Shown here one piece after another: positions 16,729 through 24,549 of a stretch of DNA of 48,146 nt (its first letter is position 1; every line of letters begins with the position of its first letter). The stretch is taken from assembly GCF_000426605.1 (NCBI RefSeq), contig NZ_AUFR01000022.1, positions 1 through 48,146 of the forward strand, in the 5' to 3' direction. The position numbers and the translations under genes are program-made. This DNA comes from Propionibacterium acidifaciens DSM 21887. Its GTDB lineage: Bacteria; Actinomycetota; Actinomycetes; Propionibacteriales; Propionibacteriaceae. The notes beneath the pieces were generated by a model. The model did no database searches. It saw only the letters and a list, made by a program, of their open reading frames with translations, and was not told the DNA's origin.

Positions 16729-17202
16729 ATGGCTGGTAAGCGAGTGCGTGAGTCGTGGGAGAAGTACGGCTCGCGAGGGCGTGAGGTCGAGACGTTTCTT
16801 TCTTTGATGGATTCGATGTCTCATGACCAGTGGGTCGTGGTTGGTGAGACTTATGAAAATAGTGATGATAATGAGTACTACAGTGCTCATAAAGAATGGC
16901 GCGGGGTGAGTGTTTCTGCTGCTGTGAAAAAAGCGTTGTCTTCTCTTGGTGACCGGTATCGCCCACGGTATGACAAGGAGGCTGTTGATCTCTATACGCG
17001 TGGTGGGGTTCGTGAGGCCAAGGGTGTTGCGATTTATATTGTGGGTATTGCTGACCGGTTGCCTGCGTGGGCTGTTGAGGTGTTCCTGCGTCCGTTTGTG
17101 AGGGCTGGTGTTGATTTGTCGTCTGTGTTGCCTGAGGGTATGGACATAAGCCACCCGTTGCCGCACGGTGATGATGACGATGACCCGTCAGATGCTGGGT
17201 GA
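16729..17202 (+). CDS. Hypothetical protein, first of two tandem paralogues after the toxin
   Basis: 157 aa, AT-richer than the surroundings (TTT, AAT and GTT codons are common), which suggests acquisition with the toxin tip. RBS AAGGAG lies just upstream of ATG 16729, 15 bp after the toxin stop. No known domain recognised. The N-terminus (VRESWEKYGSRGREVETFLSLMDSMSHDQWVVVGE) and C-terminal half (ALSSLGDRYRPRYD, then RLPAWAVEV and LRPFVRAGVDLSSVLPEGMDI) are nearly identical to the next gene. The block at about 41-62 is not alike. It ends in an acidic tail (DDDDDP). Placement directly after a toxin suggests an immunity or adaptor role; nothing in the sequence proves it. Confidence 0.75.
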   Translation: MAGKRVRESWEKYGSRGREVETFLSLMDSMSHDQWVVVGETYENSDDNEYYSAHKEWRGVSVSAAVKKALSSLGDRYRPRYDKEAVDLYTRGGVREAKGVAIYIVGIADRLPAWAVEVFLRPFVRAGVDLSSVLPEGMDISHPLPHGDDDDDPSDAG

Positions 17203-17651
17203 GTCGGTGTGATGGCTGGTGGGCGTGTGCGTGAGTCGTGGGAGAAGTATGGCCGGCGTGGTCGTGAGGTTGAGGCGTTTGTCGGGTTGATGGACTCCAT
17301 GTCCCATGATCAGTGGGTTGTCGTGGGTGAGGTGGAGAAAAATAACGACCTTGCTAAAAGTATTAAGGCTCTTCAAGAGTGCAAGAAGATAAGTATTTCT
17401 GCCACCGTCAACAAGGCTCTGTCTTCTCTTGGTGACCGGTATCGCCCACGGTATGACGATGAGGTTGTTGGTCGGTATACGCGGGGTGGTGTTCGTGATG
17501 CGAAGTCCATTGCGCCGTACATTGTGGGTATTGCTGATCGGCTGCCTGCGTGGGCTGTCGAGGTTCTCTTGCGCCCGTTTGTGAGGGCTGGTGTTGATTT
17601 GTCGTCTGTGTTGCCTGAGGGTATGGACATAAGCCACCCGCTGCCGCACGA
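16729..17651 (+). repeat. Tandem gene duplication (units 16729-17168 and 17212-17651)
   Basis: The two units are offset by 483 bp. Conserved segments are close to identical in DNA as well as protein, for example around GACATAAGCCACCCG at 17143 and 17626, so the duplication is recent or homogenised by conversion. The central 60-70 bp of each unit is unrelated. Confidence 0.85.
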
Positions 17652-17658
17652 GGCGTAG
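17212..17658 (+). CDS. Hypothetical protein, second tandem paralogue
   Basis: 148 aa from ATG 17212, chosen because the paralogue begins with the same MAG; an in-frame GTG at 17209 is possible. It shares the N- and C-terminal blocks with the gene at 16729 but differs at about 41-62 (EKNNDLAKSIKALQECKK against ENSDDNEYYSAHKEW) and lacks the acidic tail. AT content is raised. Function unknown. Arrays of paralogous proteins with one variable block are common among immunity or orphan immunity genes next to polymorphic toxins, so this may protect against a different toxin variant; that is inference. Confidence 0.75.
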   Translation: MAGGRVRESWEKYGRRGREVEAFVGLMDSMSHDQWVVVGEVEKNNDLAKSIKALQECKKISISATVNKALSSLGDRYRPRYDDEVVGRYTRGGVRDAKSIAPYIVGIADRLPAWAVEVLLRPFVRAGVDLSSVLPEGMDISHPLPHEA

Positions 17659-17670
17659 CGTCTGGGTGCC

Positions 17671-17747
17671 GAGGTTTGTTCACGGCGCCGGCAGGTACGG
17701 GTATGACAGGGGGCAACGCTTCTGATGAGGGCCCGTGTGAATAAGCT
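17671..17747 (+). repeat. Dispersed intergenic element, copy 1
   Basis: About 77 bp, roughly three quarters identical by eye to 23874-23950. Both copies begin GAGGTT and share TTCACGGCGCCG, ATGACA, CGCTTCTG and TGTGAA-AAG. It lies between the tandem paralogues and the immunity gene. Confidence 0.65.
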
Positions 17748-17809
17748 TGACTTGTTGTCGGGAACAAGAGGAGTGCCCGGCCTGTGGGCCGGGGGAGAGG
17801 AGTGCCGAA

Positions 17810-18778
17810 ATGAGTGAGTTCAATGTGGGCCCGGACGCCCAGGCGGCGATGGTCAAGGCCCTGCACGATGGGCTCGCCGAGTGGATGCGGGCGAACCGGG
17901 CCGAATACCTGCAGGTCATGGTGCAGGCGGTGGGTGACCGTCGCAGCGGCTGGATCCGTTCGTACCACGACAATCGCCCTCATGACAATGTGGTGCCTGC
18001 CGAGCTGTTCGAGATGATGGTCGCGTTGCGGGGTGCGCTGGCCGAGCCCGGGCGTGGCGCGTTCACCTATGCCAAGTTCGTCATGGACGGCGGGAGCTTC
18101 CGCATGAGCATGCGGGTGGACCCCGGTCGGGAACCCCAGCTCGATCCCCCCTACACGGCACAGGACTGTGCTCGCGAACTGCAGCTGTTCCCCCGCGATG
18201 ACCTGCGCACCCCTGCCTGGCTGTCGAGCCTCGGGCGCAGCCGCGAGAAGGTGACCCGGGTGAAACGGCTCGACGACCAGGTGCTGGACCACTACCGGCC
18301 GCTCGTGCCCGAGGCGATTGGATCCCTGTGGAGCCGGTTCGGCACCGGCTACCTCGATGACGGCTTGGTGCGACTGGTCGACCCGGCGCATGCGGTGGAT
18401 AAGCTGCAACGTGCCGCCCCGGTCGGCGACGACATGGTGCCGGTCTTCACCACGGTGCTGTGCGACGTCATCTACTGGCGTGCCGGCCGGTTCGTGCAGT
18501 ACGACTACCGGCACGGGACCACCGGCGAGCTGGGGTCCGATGCCGAGCAGCTTCTGAACCTGCTGCACGAGAACGACTTCCGAAACCGGGCCTTGGGCGC
18601 CGAGATGTACCGGCAGGCGGTCTGCCGCTACGGCATCCCCGACCCCGACGACTGCTTCGGATACGTGCCGATCCTGGGCACGGGCGGTATCGAGGACGTG
18701 AACCGGCTCGATCCGTGTGAGATGTGGACGCATTTGAGTTTCATCGTTCAGGCGTGTGGCTCTCCTCGGGAGTCCTGA
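17810..18778 (+). CDS. Tdi1-like immunity protein (GAD-like and DUF1851 domains)
   Basis: 322 aa. ATG 17810 is chosen because GGGGGAGAGGAG lies 7 nt upstream; in-frame codons further up have no RBS. The first 140-150 residues are not recognised. From about 157 (VLDHYRPLVPEAIGSLWSRFGTGYLDDGLVRLVDP) it reads as a GAD-like domain. The end (FRNRALGAEMYRQAVCRYG, then DCFGYVPILGTGGIEDVNRLDPCEMWTHLSFIVQ) reads as DUF1851. That pair is the make-up of Tdi1, the immunity protein of Tde1 Ntox15 DNase, so it most likely binds and blocks the toxin encoded just upstream. It is soluble. Its 3' end overlaps the convergent UbiB-like gene by 38 bp. Confidence 0.82.
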   Translation: MSEFNVGPDAQAAMVKALHDGLAEWMRANRAEYLQVMVQAVGDRRSGWIRSYHDNRPHDNVVPAELFEMMVALRGALAEPGRGAFTYAKFVMDGGSFRMSMRVDPGREPQLDPPYTAQDCARELQLFPRDDLRTPAWLSSLGRSREKVTRVKRLDDQVLDHYRPLVPEAIGSLWSRFGTGYLDDGLVRLVDPAHAVDKLQRAAPVGDDMVPVFTTVLCDVIYWRAGRFVQYDYRHGTTGELGSDAEQLLNLLHENDFRNRALGAEMYRQAVCRYGIPDPDDCFGYVPILGTGGIEDVNRLDPCEMWTHLSFIVQACGSPRES

Positions 18779-20492
18779 CGAGGGGGCGGGGTGGGCCTCG
18801 TCTTGCCCGGGGTGCTCGTCCGCTGAGCAGGGCTCTGCCGAGGGGTAGTAGTGAGACTGCCGTCATGGCGGTTCCCCAGGTTGGTTCGCTGTCGCGCAGC
18901 ATGATGCCACCGATGAGCAGTCCGGCGAACATGATGGCCGCTGTGATCCGGCCTTGGGTTCGTTCGGAGCGGCGGATCTCGTGGAGCGTGTCCGGGGTCT
19001 GTACGCTGAGTTGGCCTCGTTCGATCATCGTGAGGACGCGGTCGATGCGCCGCGGCAACCCGACGACGAGCGAGGCCAGTGACTTCGACTCATCGAGCAC
19101 CACACCCAGTTGCGAGCCGGGCGTGCCCTCCACGAGACTCCGGGCGTAGGGCTCCACCGAGTCCCACAGGTTGTACTGCGGGTGGAGCTCGACGCACAGC
19201 CCGTTCATGAGTGAGGCCGCGCGGATGAGCAGCAGGAAGTTCTCGGGCAGCTGGAACGGCATCGATGCCATGAGTTCGCGGAACTGCATGCCGAAGGCCA
19301 CGAACTCCTTCGGGTCGACGGTGCGCATGTCGGCCAGGCTCATGCCGCCGAAGCGGTCGAAGAGCTGGCTTACCGCGCGCTCGACGAGCGCCAGATCGGC
19401 GGAGGGCAGGAGCATGCCGAGGTTCTTCATGCAGCCCAGCAGCCGGTGGCTGTCGCGCAGTCCCACCGCGACGACGACTTCCTTCAGCTCGTCGCGCAGG
19501 TTGTCGGGCACCTCGCCCATCATCCCGAAGTCGATGAAGGTGAGTCGCCAGCCCCGGCCCGCCTCGGCGGCCTGGGCGGGCGGCAGGGGAGTGATGAACA
19601 GATTGCCGGGGTGGGGGTCGGCGTGGAAGAAGCCCTGGTTGAAGACCTGCTCGATGTAGGCGTCGGCCACGGCGAAGGCGGCCTCCCTGCGGTCGATGCC
19701 GGCCGCCTCGATGGCCTCGACGTCGCTGATCTTGATGGCCGTCACGTCGGACAGGGTGAGGACGCGCCGGCTCGTCCGTTCCCACACGACGGACGGGCAG
19801 CCCACCTGGGGGCTGTCCTGGAAGGACTCGGCGAAGCGCTCGGCGTTGCCGGCCTCGTTGAGGTAGTCGAGCTCCTCGGCGGTCGTGCGGGCGAACTCCT
19901 CGACGAGTGCGGGCATGTCCGTGCGCTCGGCGATGGGCCGGTAGCGGGCGATCCAGCCGGCCGCCCTGCGCAGGGCCGCCAGGTCGACGTCGGTCACCTC
20001 CTTGATGGCGGGACGCTGGATCTTCACGACCACGTCCCGGAAGCCCACGTCGCGGGCCTCGGAGCGCGCCAGCCGCGCCCGGTGCGCCTGCCCGAGCGAG
20101 GCGGCCGCCAGCGGCTCGGCCTCGAACTCCTCGTAGGCCTCCGACAGGGGCAGGCCCAGCTCCGCCTCGGCGACCCGCCGGATCGCGTCGAGGGGCACCG
20201 GCGGCGCCTCGTCCTGGAGGCCGGAGAGCTCGTCGGTGACGGTGGCCGGCAGCACGTCGAGGCGGGTCGACATGAACTGGCCGAGCTTGATCATGAGCCC
20301 GCCGAGCTCGGCGGCCAGCGCGTGGAAGCGCACCGCAGCGGTGCGCAGGCGCTTCTCGCGGCCCCGTTCGGCCAGTCTGCGCAGCCCCAGGCGCGGCAGC
20401 ACCGCGTCGAAGAACCACAGCTGCGCGGTGAGCCGCGCGAAGTAGCCCAGGATGCGCCGGTAACGGGCCCGAAGGCTTCTGCTGCCACTCAT
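18741..20492 (-). CDS. ABC1/AarF/UbiB family atypical kinase
   Basis: 583 aa. Family features: the KxGQ motif near the N-terminus (LIKLGQFMSTR), Ala-rich nucleotide loop (AAASLGQAHRA), lysine in VVVKIQRP, catalytic HADPHPGNLF and metal-binding FIDFGMMG. Two hydrophobic helices sit at the C-terminus (ITAAIMFAGLLIGGIML and following). UbiB proteins are ATPases/kinases linked to isoprenoid quinone or lipid metabolism at the membrane; the substrate here is unknown. ATG 20492 follows GGAGG by 4 nt; an in-frame TTG at 20546 is less likely. It is downstream of, and probably co-transcribed with, the PadR gene 40 bp away. Confidence 0.9.
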   Translation of the reverse strand: MSGSRSLRARYRRILGYFARLTAQLWFFDAVLPRLGLRRLAERGREKRLRTAAVRFHALAAELGGLMIKLGQFMSTRLDVLPATVTDELSGLQDEAPPVPLDAIRRVAEAELGLPLSEAYEEFEAEPLAAASLGQAHRARLARSEARDVGFRDVVVKIQRPAIKEVTDVDLAALRRAAGWIARYRPIAERTDMPALVEEFARTTAEELDYLNEAGNAERFAESFQDSPQVGCPSVVWERTSRRVLTLSDVTAIKISDVEAIEAAGIDRREAAFAVADAYIEQVFNQGFFHADPHPGNLFITPLPPAQAAEAGRGWRLTFIDFGMMGEVPDNLRDELKEVVVAVGLRDSHRLLGCMKNLGMLLPSADLALVERAVSQLFDRFGGMSLADMRTVDPKEFVAFGMQFRELMASMPFQLPENFLLLIRAASLMNGLCVELHPQYNLWDSVEPYARSLVEGTPGSQLGVVLDESKSLASLVVGLPRRIDRVLTMIERGQLSVQTPDTLHEIRRSERTQGRITAAIMFAGLLIGGIMLRDSEPTWGTAMTAVSLLPLGRALLSGRAPRARRGPPRPLVRTPEESHTPER

Positions 20493-20532
20493 GCGACCTC
20501 CGCTGGCGCCGGCCCCCGGGCTCGGCCCTCCA

Positions 20533-21093
20533 CTAGTCCTCGGCAAGGATGGTGTAGATCTTCCGGCGCGCCTCGTCGATCACATCGGTGACGTTGCGGG
20601 CCTGCACCGCCGTGCCGCTCGTCGCGACCTGGGCGACGGCCTGCACCAGACGGATCGTGGCCCGCGGAAGCACCATGGACTCGGGGACGTCCTGCTCGGC
20701 CGCCGTCCTCCAGGGCGCCGGCCTTCCGCTCGCCGCCTCCGCCTGGCTGCGGCCCTCCTCGGTGAGGCTGTACACCTTCTTGCCGTCCTGCTCGCTCACC
20801 TCGACGAGCCCCTCGTCGGCCAGCATCTGCAGCGTGGGGTACACCGACCCGGCGCTCGGCTTCCACACGCCGGCGCTGCGCTCGGTGATCTCCCGGATGA
20901 TCTGGTAGCCGTGCATCGGCTCCTCGGACAGCAGCGCGAGCACGGCCGCCCGGACGTCGCCGCGCCCGGCGCGTCCGCCCCGCGGGGCGGCGAGACCCCT
21001 CAGCTGCTCCTCGATCGCCTCGAAGGGGGACATCCTGTCGTCGCGGCGGCCCCGGCGCCCCGGACGCCCACCCGTGGGGAATGTCGAGTACAT
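20533..21093 (-). CDS. PadR family transcriptional regulator
   Basis: 186 aa. The winged helix is clear: RAAVLALLSEEPMHGYQIIREI, then WKPSAGSVYPTLQMLADEGLVEV and GKKVYSLTEEGR, the PadR signature. A C-terminal helical part (about 130-186) would serve dimerisation. A 20-residue Gly/Arg-rich start precedes the second Met at about 21, so translation from an inner ATG is possible; ATG 21093 is preferred for GGAGAGGAG upstream. It lies first in a two-gene unit with the UbiB-like gene, and a palindrome at 21143-21164 is a good autoregulatory site. Confidence 0.9.
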   Translation of the reverse strand: MYSTFPTGGRPGRRGRRDDRMSPFEAIEEQLRGLAAPRGGRAGRGDVRAAVLALLSEEPMHGYQIIREITERSAGVWKPSAGSVYPTLQMLADEGLVEVSEQDGKKVYSLTEEGRSQAEAASGRPAPWRTAAEQDVPESMVLPRATIRLVQAVAQVATSGTAVQARNVTDVIDEARRKIYTILAED

Positions 21094-21142
21094 GATGGCT
21101 CCTCTCCTCGTCCGGCTCTGGGACAGCCGGATCACGCCACCG

Positions 21143-21164
21143 ACGATACATCGAAAGCTATCGT
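21143..21164. promoter_or_regulatory. Candidate PadR operator
   Basis: Inverted repeat ACGATA (21143-21148) and TATCGT (21159-21164) separated by 10 bp, about 50 bp upstream of the padR start. AT-rich in GC-rich surroundings, as expected for a PadR box over a promoter. Confidence 0.55.
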
Positions 21165-21206
21165 TGGTCGAGGGGCGGTGGCTCGCCGCACCATGGGCGC
21201 GCGGAA

Positions 21207-22262
21207 TCAGACGTCCTCGCCGAAGACGCGGAACATCACCTTCAGACGTTCGGCGCCGGTCTCGCGCATCACCTCGAAACCGGCCGCCGCCTCGTCGAGC
21301 CCGAACTCGTGGGTGACGATGCTCTCCGGCGGGGCCGGGGCATTCGCCAGCACCCGCACCGCATCGGTCCACTCCCGGCCCGGGAACGGGCTGGAGTACG
21401 ACAGCCATGACCCCCTGACGGTGAGCTCCTTGCGCAGGATTTGCTCGAAGGCGTCGACGTCCATCTCGAACGGCCGGGTCGGTTTGCCGACGTGGACGAT
21501 CCGCCCGCGCCCGGCCGCCAGCCGGGGGGCCTGACGGATCGTGGCAGCAGCGCCGGCCGTCTCGATGACCAGCTCGGGGGCGGGCTCGCCCGAGAGGGCC
21601 TCTGCCACGTCCTGTTCCGCCGAGTTGATCGTCCGGCTCGCACCCATCGTGCGGGCCACGTCGAGCACCCACGGGTTGATGTCGACGACGGTGATGTCGT
21701 CGTCGACACCCCTGTCGCGCAGCGACAGCACCGTCATCAGGCCGATCACGCCGCTGCCGAGCACCACTGCGCGCATGCCGGAACCGGCGTCCGCCTGGTC
21801 CACCGCGTGCAGGGCCACGGTCAGTGGTTCGACGAGTGCCGCCGATCTCAGCGAGAGCACGCCGGCCGGCACCAGGTTCTCGGCCGGAGCGAGCACGTAC
21901 TGCGCCATCGCCCCCGGCCCGCGGGAACCGATGAACGAGTGGTTCTCGCACAGCGTCGGGTTGGCGTCACGGCACTGCCCGCACCGCCCGCACGGGATGT
22001 GCGGGGCGACCGCCACGCGCGTGCCCACCGGTGTGCTGCAGCCCGGGCCGGTTGCGGCGACCGCCCCGGAGAATTCGTGGCCGAGTACCTGCGGGAAGGC
22101 GTGCACCGCGCCATCGAAGTAACGGGGCACGTCGGAGCCGCAGATGCCGCAGTAGGCCACTCGGACGAGCGCCTGCCCCGGGCCAGGAGCAGGCACCGGG
22201 GCTTCGACGGCGGTGAGACTCTCCGCGCCCGTCACGGCGATGGACGTCATGGCTGCGGTCAT
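21207..22262 (-). CDS. gatD: GatD-like zinc alcohol dehydrogenase (galactitol-1-phosphate 5-dehydrogenase)
   Basis: 351 aa, medium-chain zinc dehydrogenase. Catalytic zinc site: CGICGSD and GHEFSG. Structural zinc: four Cys in CGRCGQCRDANPTLC. The NAD-binding loop is VVLGSGVIGLM. Blocks remembered from E. coli GatD are present: FIGSR after the zinc lobe and ILRKELTVRGSWLSYSSPFPGREW near the end. It would oxidise a polyol phosphate (galactitol-1-P to tagatose-6-P) delivered by the PTS encoded upstream. Last gene of the seven-gene operon; GAGAGGA precedes ATG 22262. Confidence 0.85.
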   Translation of the reverse strand: MTAAMTSIAVTGAESLTAVEAPVPAPGPGQALVRVAYCGICGSDVPRYFDGAVHAFPQVLGHEFSGAVAATGPGCSTPVGTRVAVAPHIPCGRCGQCRDANPTLCENHSFIGSRGPGAMAQYVLAPAENLVPAGVLSLRSAALVEPLTVALHAVDQADAGSGMRAVVLGSGVIGLMTVLSLRDRGVDDDITVVDINPWVLDVARTMGASRTINSAEQDVAEALSGEPAPELVIETAGAAATIRQAPRLAAGRGRIVHVGKPTRPFEMDVDAFEQILRKELTVRGSWLSYSSPFPGREWTDAVRVLANAPAPPESIVTHEFGLDEAAAGFEVMRETGAERLKVMFRVFGEDV

Positions 22263-22286
22263 CGTGGTCCTCTCAGTCGTTGTTCC

Positions 22287-23234
22287 TCACAGGACGGCGA
22301 CGGAGACCCGAGGCAGCAGCTGTTCCGCCACCTCGAGGTCCAGTTCGCCCGTTCGCAGGGTGAGCACCGCGGCGGCCGAGACGGCTGCCGTCCATCGCGC
22401 GGTCCCGGTCCAGTCGTCGCCCAGCGCCCGGCGCCAGGCCACGGCCGACGAAGCCGAGTCGCCGGCTCCTGCGGCGTTGACCGCGAGCTGCCGTGGGGCG
22501 ACGGCCCGCACGATCTGGTCCTTCGTCGCGATGAGCAGGCCCTCCGCCCCGCAGGTGACGATGAACGCCGAGCAGCCCGACCGGGACAGCCGTTCCCGCA
22601 GGTCCGTCACCACGGCCTCGATGCCATGACCGGATGCGGACGCCAGGCCGAAGGCCTCGGCGTACTCGTCGTCATTGCACTTCACGACGGCATCGGTCGC
22701 CGTTGCGCGCTCGACGAGCACCTGCCCGGAGCAGTCCACGAGGGCGGGCACCCCGGCCTCGCCGGCCAGGTCGACGAGTTGCTCGTACGCCTCGGGCCCC
22801 AGGCCCCTCGGCAGGCTGCCGGAAGCGATGAAGAAGGCGGCGCCGTCGAGTGCCCGCCGCAGCGTCCTGGCGAACTCCTCGAAACCGGTGGCCGTGGTCT
22901 CGAGCGTCCCGCAGGTGATGTGGCTCATCTCACCGGTCGCCGTCTCGACCACGACGTGCGACTCACGCGTCGAGCCGCCGACTCGCACGGGGCGCACGTC
23001 GATGCCGTAGCCCTGCCCCAGGGCGATCACCCGGTCGCCGGCCGGCCCGGCCACGTTGACCACCCCGGTGGCCTCCTGCCCCATGCAGGTCAGGGCGACG
23101 GCACTGTCCATGCCCTTGCCCCCCAGGCACTCGACGACTGCTGGACCGCGCATGTCGATGCCTGGTGTCCACCGCTCGATCCGGATGATCCGGTCGATCG
23201 CGCTGTTGAGGGTGGCGGTGACGAAGCGGGCCAT
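22287..23234 (-). CDS. PfkB family sugar-phosphate kinase (tagatose-6-P / fructose-1-P kinase type)
   Basis: 315 aa. Begins with the FruK/LacC-type opening FVTATLNSAIDRII, has the substrate motif GGKGMDSA at about 38-45 and the C-terminal anion-hole and catalytic-base motif NAAGAGDS at about 262-269 (usual form NxxGAGDxF). It phosphorylates a ketose phosphate at O-1 or O-6. In a galactitol pathway this would turn tagatose-6-phosphate into the 1,6-bisphosphate. RBS GGGGAGGTGAGG precedes ATG 23234, 4 bp after the aldolase stop. The exact substrate cannot be read from sequence. Confidence 0.85.
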   Translation of the reverse strand: MARFVTATLNSAIDRIIRIERWTPGIDMRGPAVVECLGGKGMDSAVALTCMGQEATGVVNVAGPAGDRVIALGQGYGIDVRPVRVGGSTRESHVVVETATGEMSHITCGTLETTATGFEEFARTLRRALDGAAFFIASGSLPRGLGPEAYEQLVDLAGEAGVPALVDCSGQVLVERATATDAVVKCNDDEYAEAFGLASASGHGIEAVVTDLRERLSRSGCSAFIVTCGAEGLLIATKDQIVRAVAPRQLAVNAAGAGDSASSAVAWRRALGDDWTGTARWTAAVSAAAVLTLRTGELDLEVAEQLLPRVSVAVL

Positions 23235-23238
23235 GACC

Positions 23239-23850
23239 TCACCTCCCCGCGCGCAGCTGCTCGACCAGCGGTCTGGCCAGCAGCACCATGGCGTTGGTGT
23301 TCAGCCGTTCGACCGAGTCGATGAGGGTGTCGAGATCCAGGCCGATGATGAACACGCCGTGCCCAGGAATCAGCACCGGCGCGCCGTGCTCGCCGATGCG
23401 CTCGCGGTGGCGGTCGACGAGCCTGATGATCTCGTCGGACTGTTCCTCCGAGTACGGCTCGACCTCGGGAGTGATCTCAAGGGCGCCGAAGGTCTGCGTC
23501 GACTTGAGCACGGCCTCCATCGGCAGGCCGAAGGTGGCGAAGGGGAGCGTCCACGGCGAGTGCGCGTGGATGATCGCGGTGGCCTCGGAGAAATGACGGT
23601 AGGCGTGAACATGGGAGACGCCTTCGCGAGTGAAACGGGGGTTGTCGAAGATCTGCTCGTCCCACAGGGAGCCGGCCATGATGTCCTCGGGCTGCAGGTC
23701 CCAGTGCCGGCGGGCGCCGGCGTAGCGGGGGGTCGTGTAGATCGTGTCGCCCTCGCGCACCGAGATGTTGCCGCCTGCGAGGTCCGTCAGGTGCCGGTCG
23801 AACATGAGGTGGGCGATCTGGACGATCTTCTCCTGGGGTGTCATGGTCAT
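23239..23850 (-). CDS. Class II aldolase/adducin family protein (FucA/AraD type)
   Basis: 203 aa. N-terminal GGNISVR block and the metal ligands of FucA-type aldolases: a Glu upstream of VSHVHAYRH, H-x-H in IIHAHSPW and His in IPGHGVFIIG. It should cleave or epimerise a ketose phosphate using Zn. In E. coli the tagatose bisphosphate aldolase is GatY, a different family, so this enzyme suggests either a changed pathway or another polyol. ATG 23850 follows GGAG by 6 nt; an in-frame Met further upstream at 23946 has no RBS and would overlap the dispersed repeat. Confidence 0.85.
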   Translation of the reverse strand: MTMTPQEKIVQIAHLMFDRHLTDLAGGNISVREGDTIYTTPRYAGARRHWDLQPEDIMAGSLWDEQIFDNPRFTREGVSHVHAYRHFSEATAIIHAHSPWTLPFATFGLPMEAVLKSTQTFGALEITPEVEPYSEEQSDEIIRLVDRHRERIGEHGAPVLIPGHGVFIIGLDLDTLIDSVERLNTNAMVLLARPLVEQLRAGR

Positions 23851-23873
23851 GATGTTCTCCGTTCGGTGTTTCG

Positions 23874-23950
23874 GAGGTTCATTCACGGCGCCGACAGACA
23901 CGGCCATGACAAGGGTGGCGCTTCTGCTGAAGGGTCCTGTGAACAAGTTC
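23874..23950 (+). repeat. Dispersed intergenic element, copy 2
   Basis: Counterpart of 17671-17747, same orientation relative to the window. Here it fills the gap between the IIA gene and the aldolase gene, inside a minus-strand operon. No coding potential or transposase nearby. Confidence 0.65.
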
Positions 23951-24048
23951 TCGGGTACGGGTCGGGTGGTTCTGCGGTGTCTGCTCGGCCAAGGGTCGAG
24001 CGGTGACCTGGGGAGATCGGATGGCCCGTCGGGGTGTTGTCCGTCCGG

Positions 24049-24525
24049 TCAGGGGTCGAGCACTGCCCGGGTGCGTTCTACGATGCCCGGCGTCGAATCG
24101 GAGGCCAGGAGCTCTTCGACGAAGTCGGTGTTCCGCAGGTTCTTCATCATCTGCTGAAGCACCGTCAAGTGATCGTCGGATTCGTGCAGGGCGAGCATGA
24201 GCACCAGCCGTACAGGAATCTCCTCGTCGTCGCCGCCCATCTGGCCGAACGGAACCGGGGACTTCAAGGTGGCGATGGAGATGCAGCTGGAGCGGACGTG
24301 CTCGGGGTCGGTGTGGGGGATGGCGACGCCGCCGCTGATGGGCAGCCCGGTGGGGAACCTGCTCTCACGGGCCAGCAGCCCTTCCAGGAAGGTGCTGCGT
24401 ACGTAGCCGAGTCTTTCCAGCTGCGCGGCCATGGTCGTGAAGAGTTCTTCTCGGCCCGCGACCGACAGCCCGACGTGCACGAGCTCTGAGGGGATGGAAA
24501 CAGTCACGATGGTGGAATCCTTCAT
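24049..24525 (-). CDS. gatA: PTS IIA component, galactitol/fructose-mannitol type
   Basis: 158 aa, soluble. Accepts phosphate from HPr on the His in GVAIPHTDPEHV (about 65-75) and passes it to IIB. The pattern GLLARESRFPTGLPISGGVAIPH is typical of PTS_EIIA type 2. Start set at ATG 24525; no good RBS is close to it, but GGAG lies 18 nt upstream, directly after the stem-loop at 24550-24584. A rare ATT start nearer that RBS is possible. Confidence 0.88.
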   Translation of the reverse strand: MKDSTIVTVSIPSELVHVGLSVAGREELFTTMAAQLERLGYVRSTFLEGLLARESRFPTGLPISGGVAIPHTDPEHVRSSCISIATLKSPVPFGQMGGDDEEIPVRLVLMLALHESDDHLTVLQQMMKNLRNTDFVEELLASDSTPGIVERTRAVLDP

Positions 24526-24549
24526 CTCGATGTCAATGATTTTCTCCGG

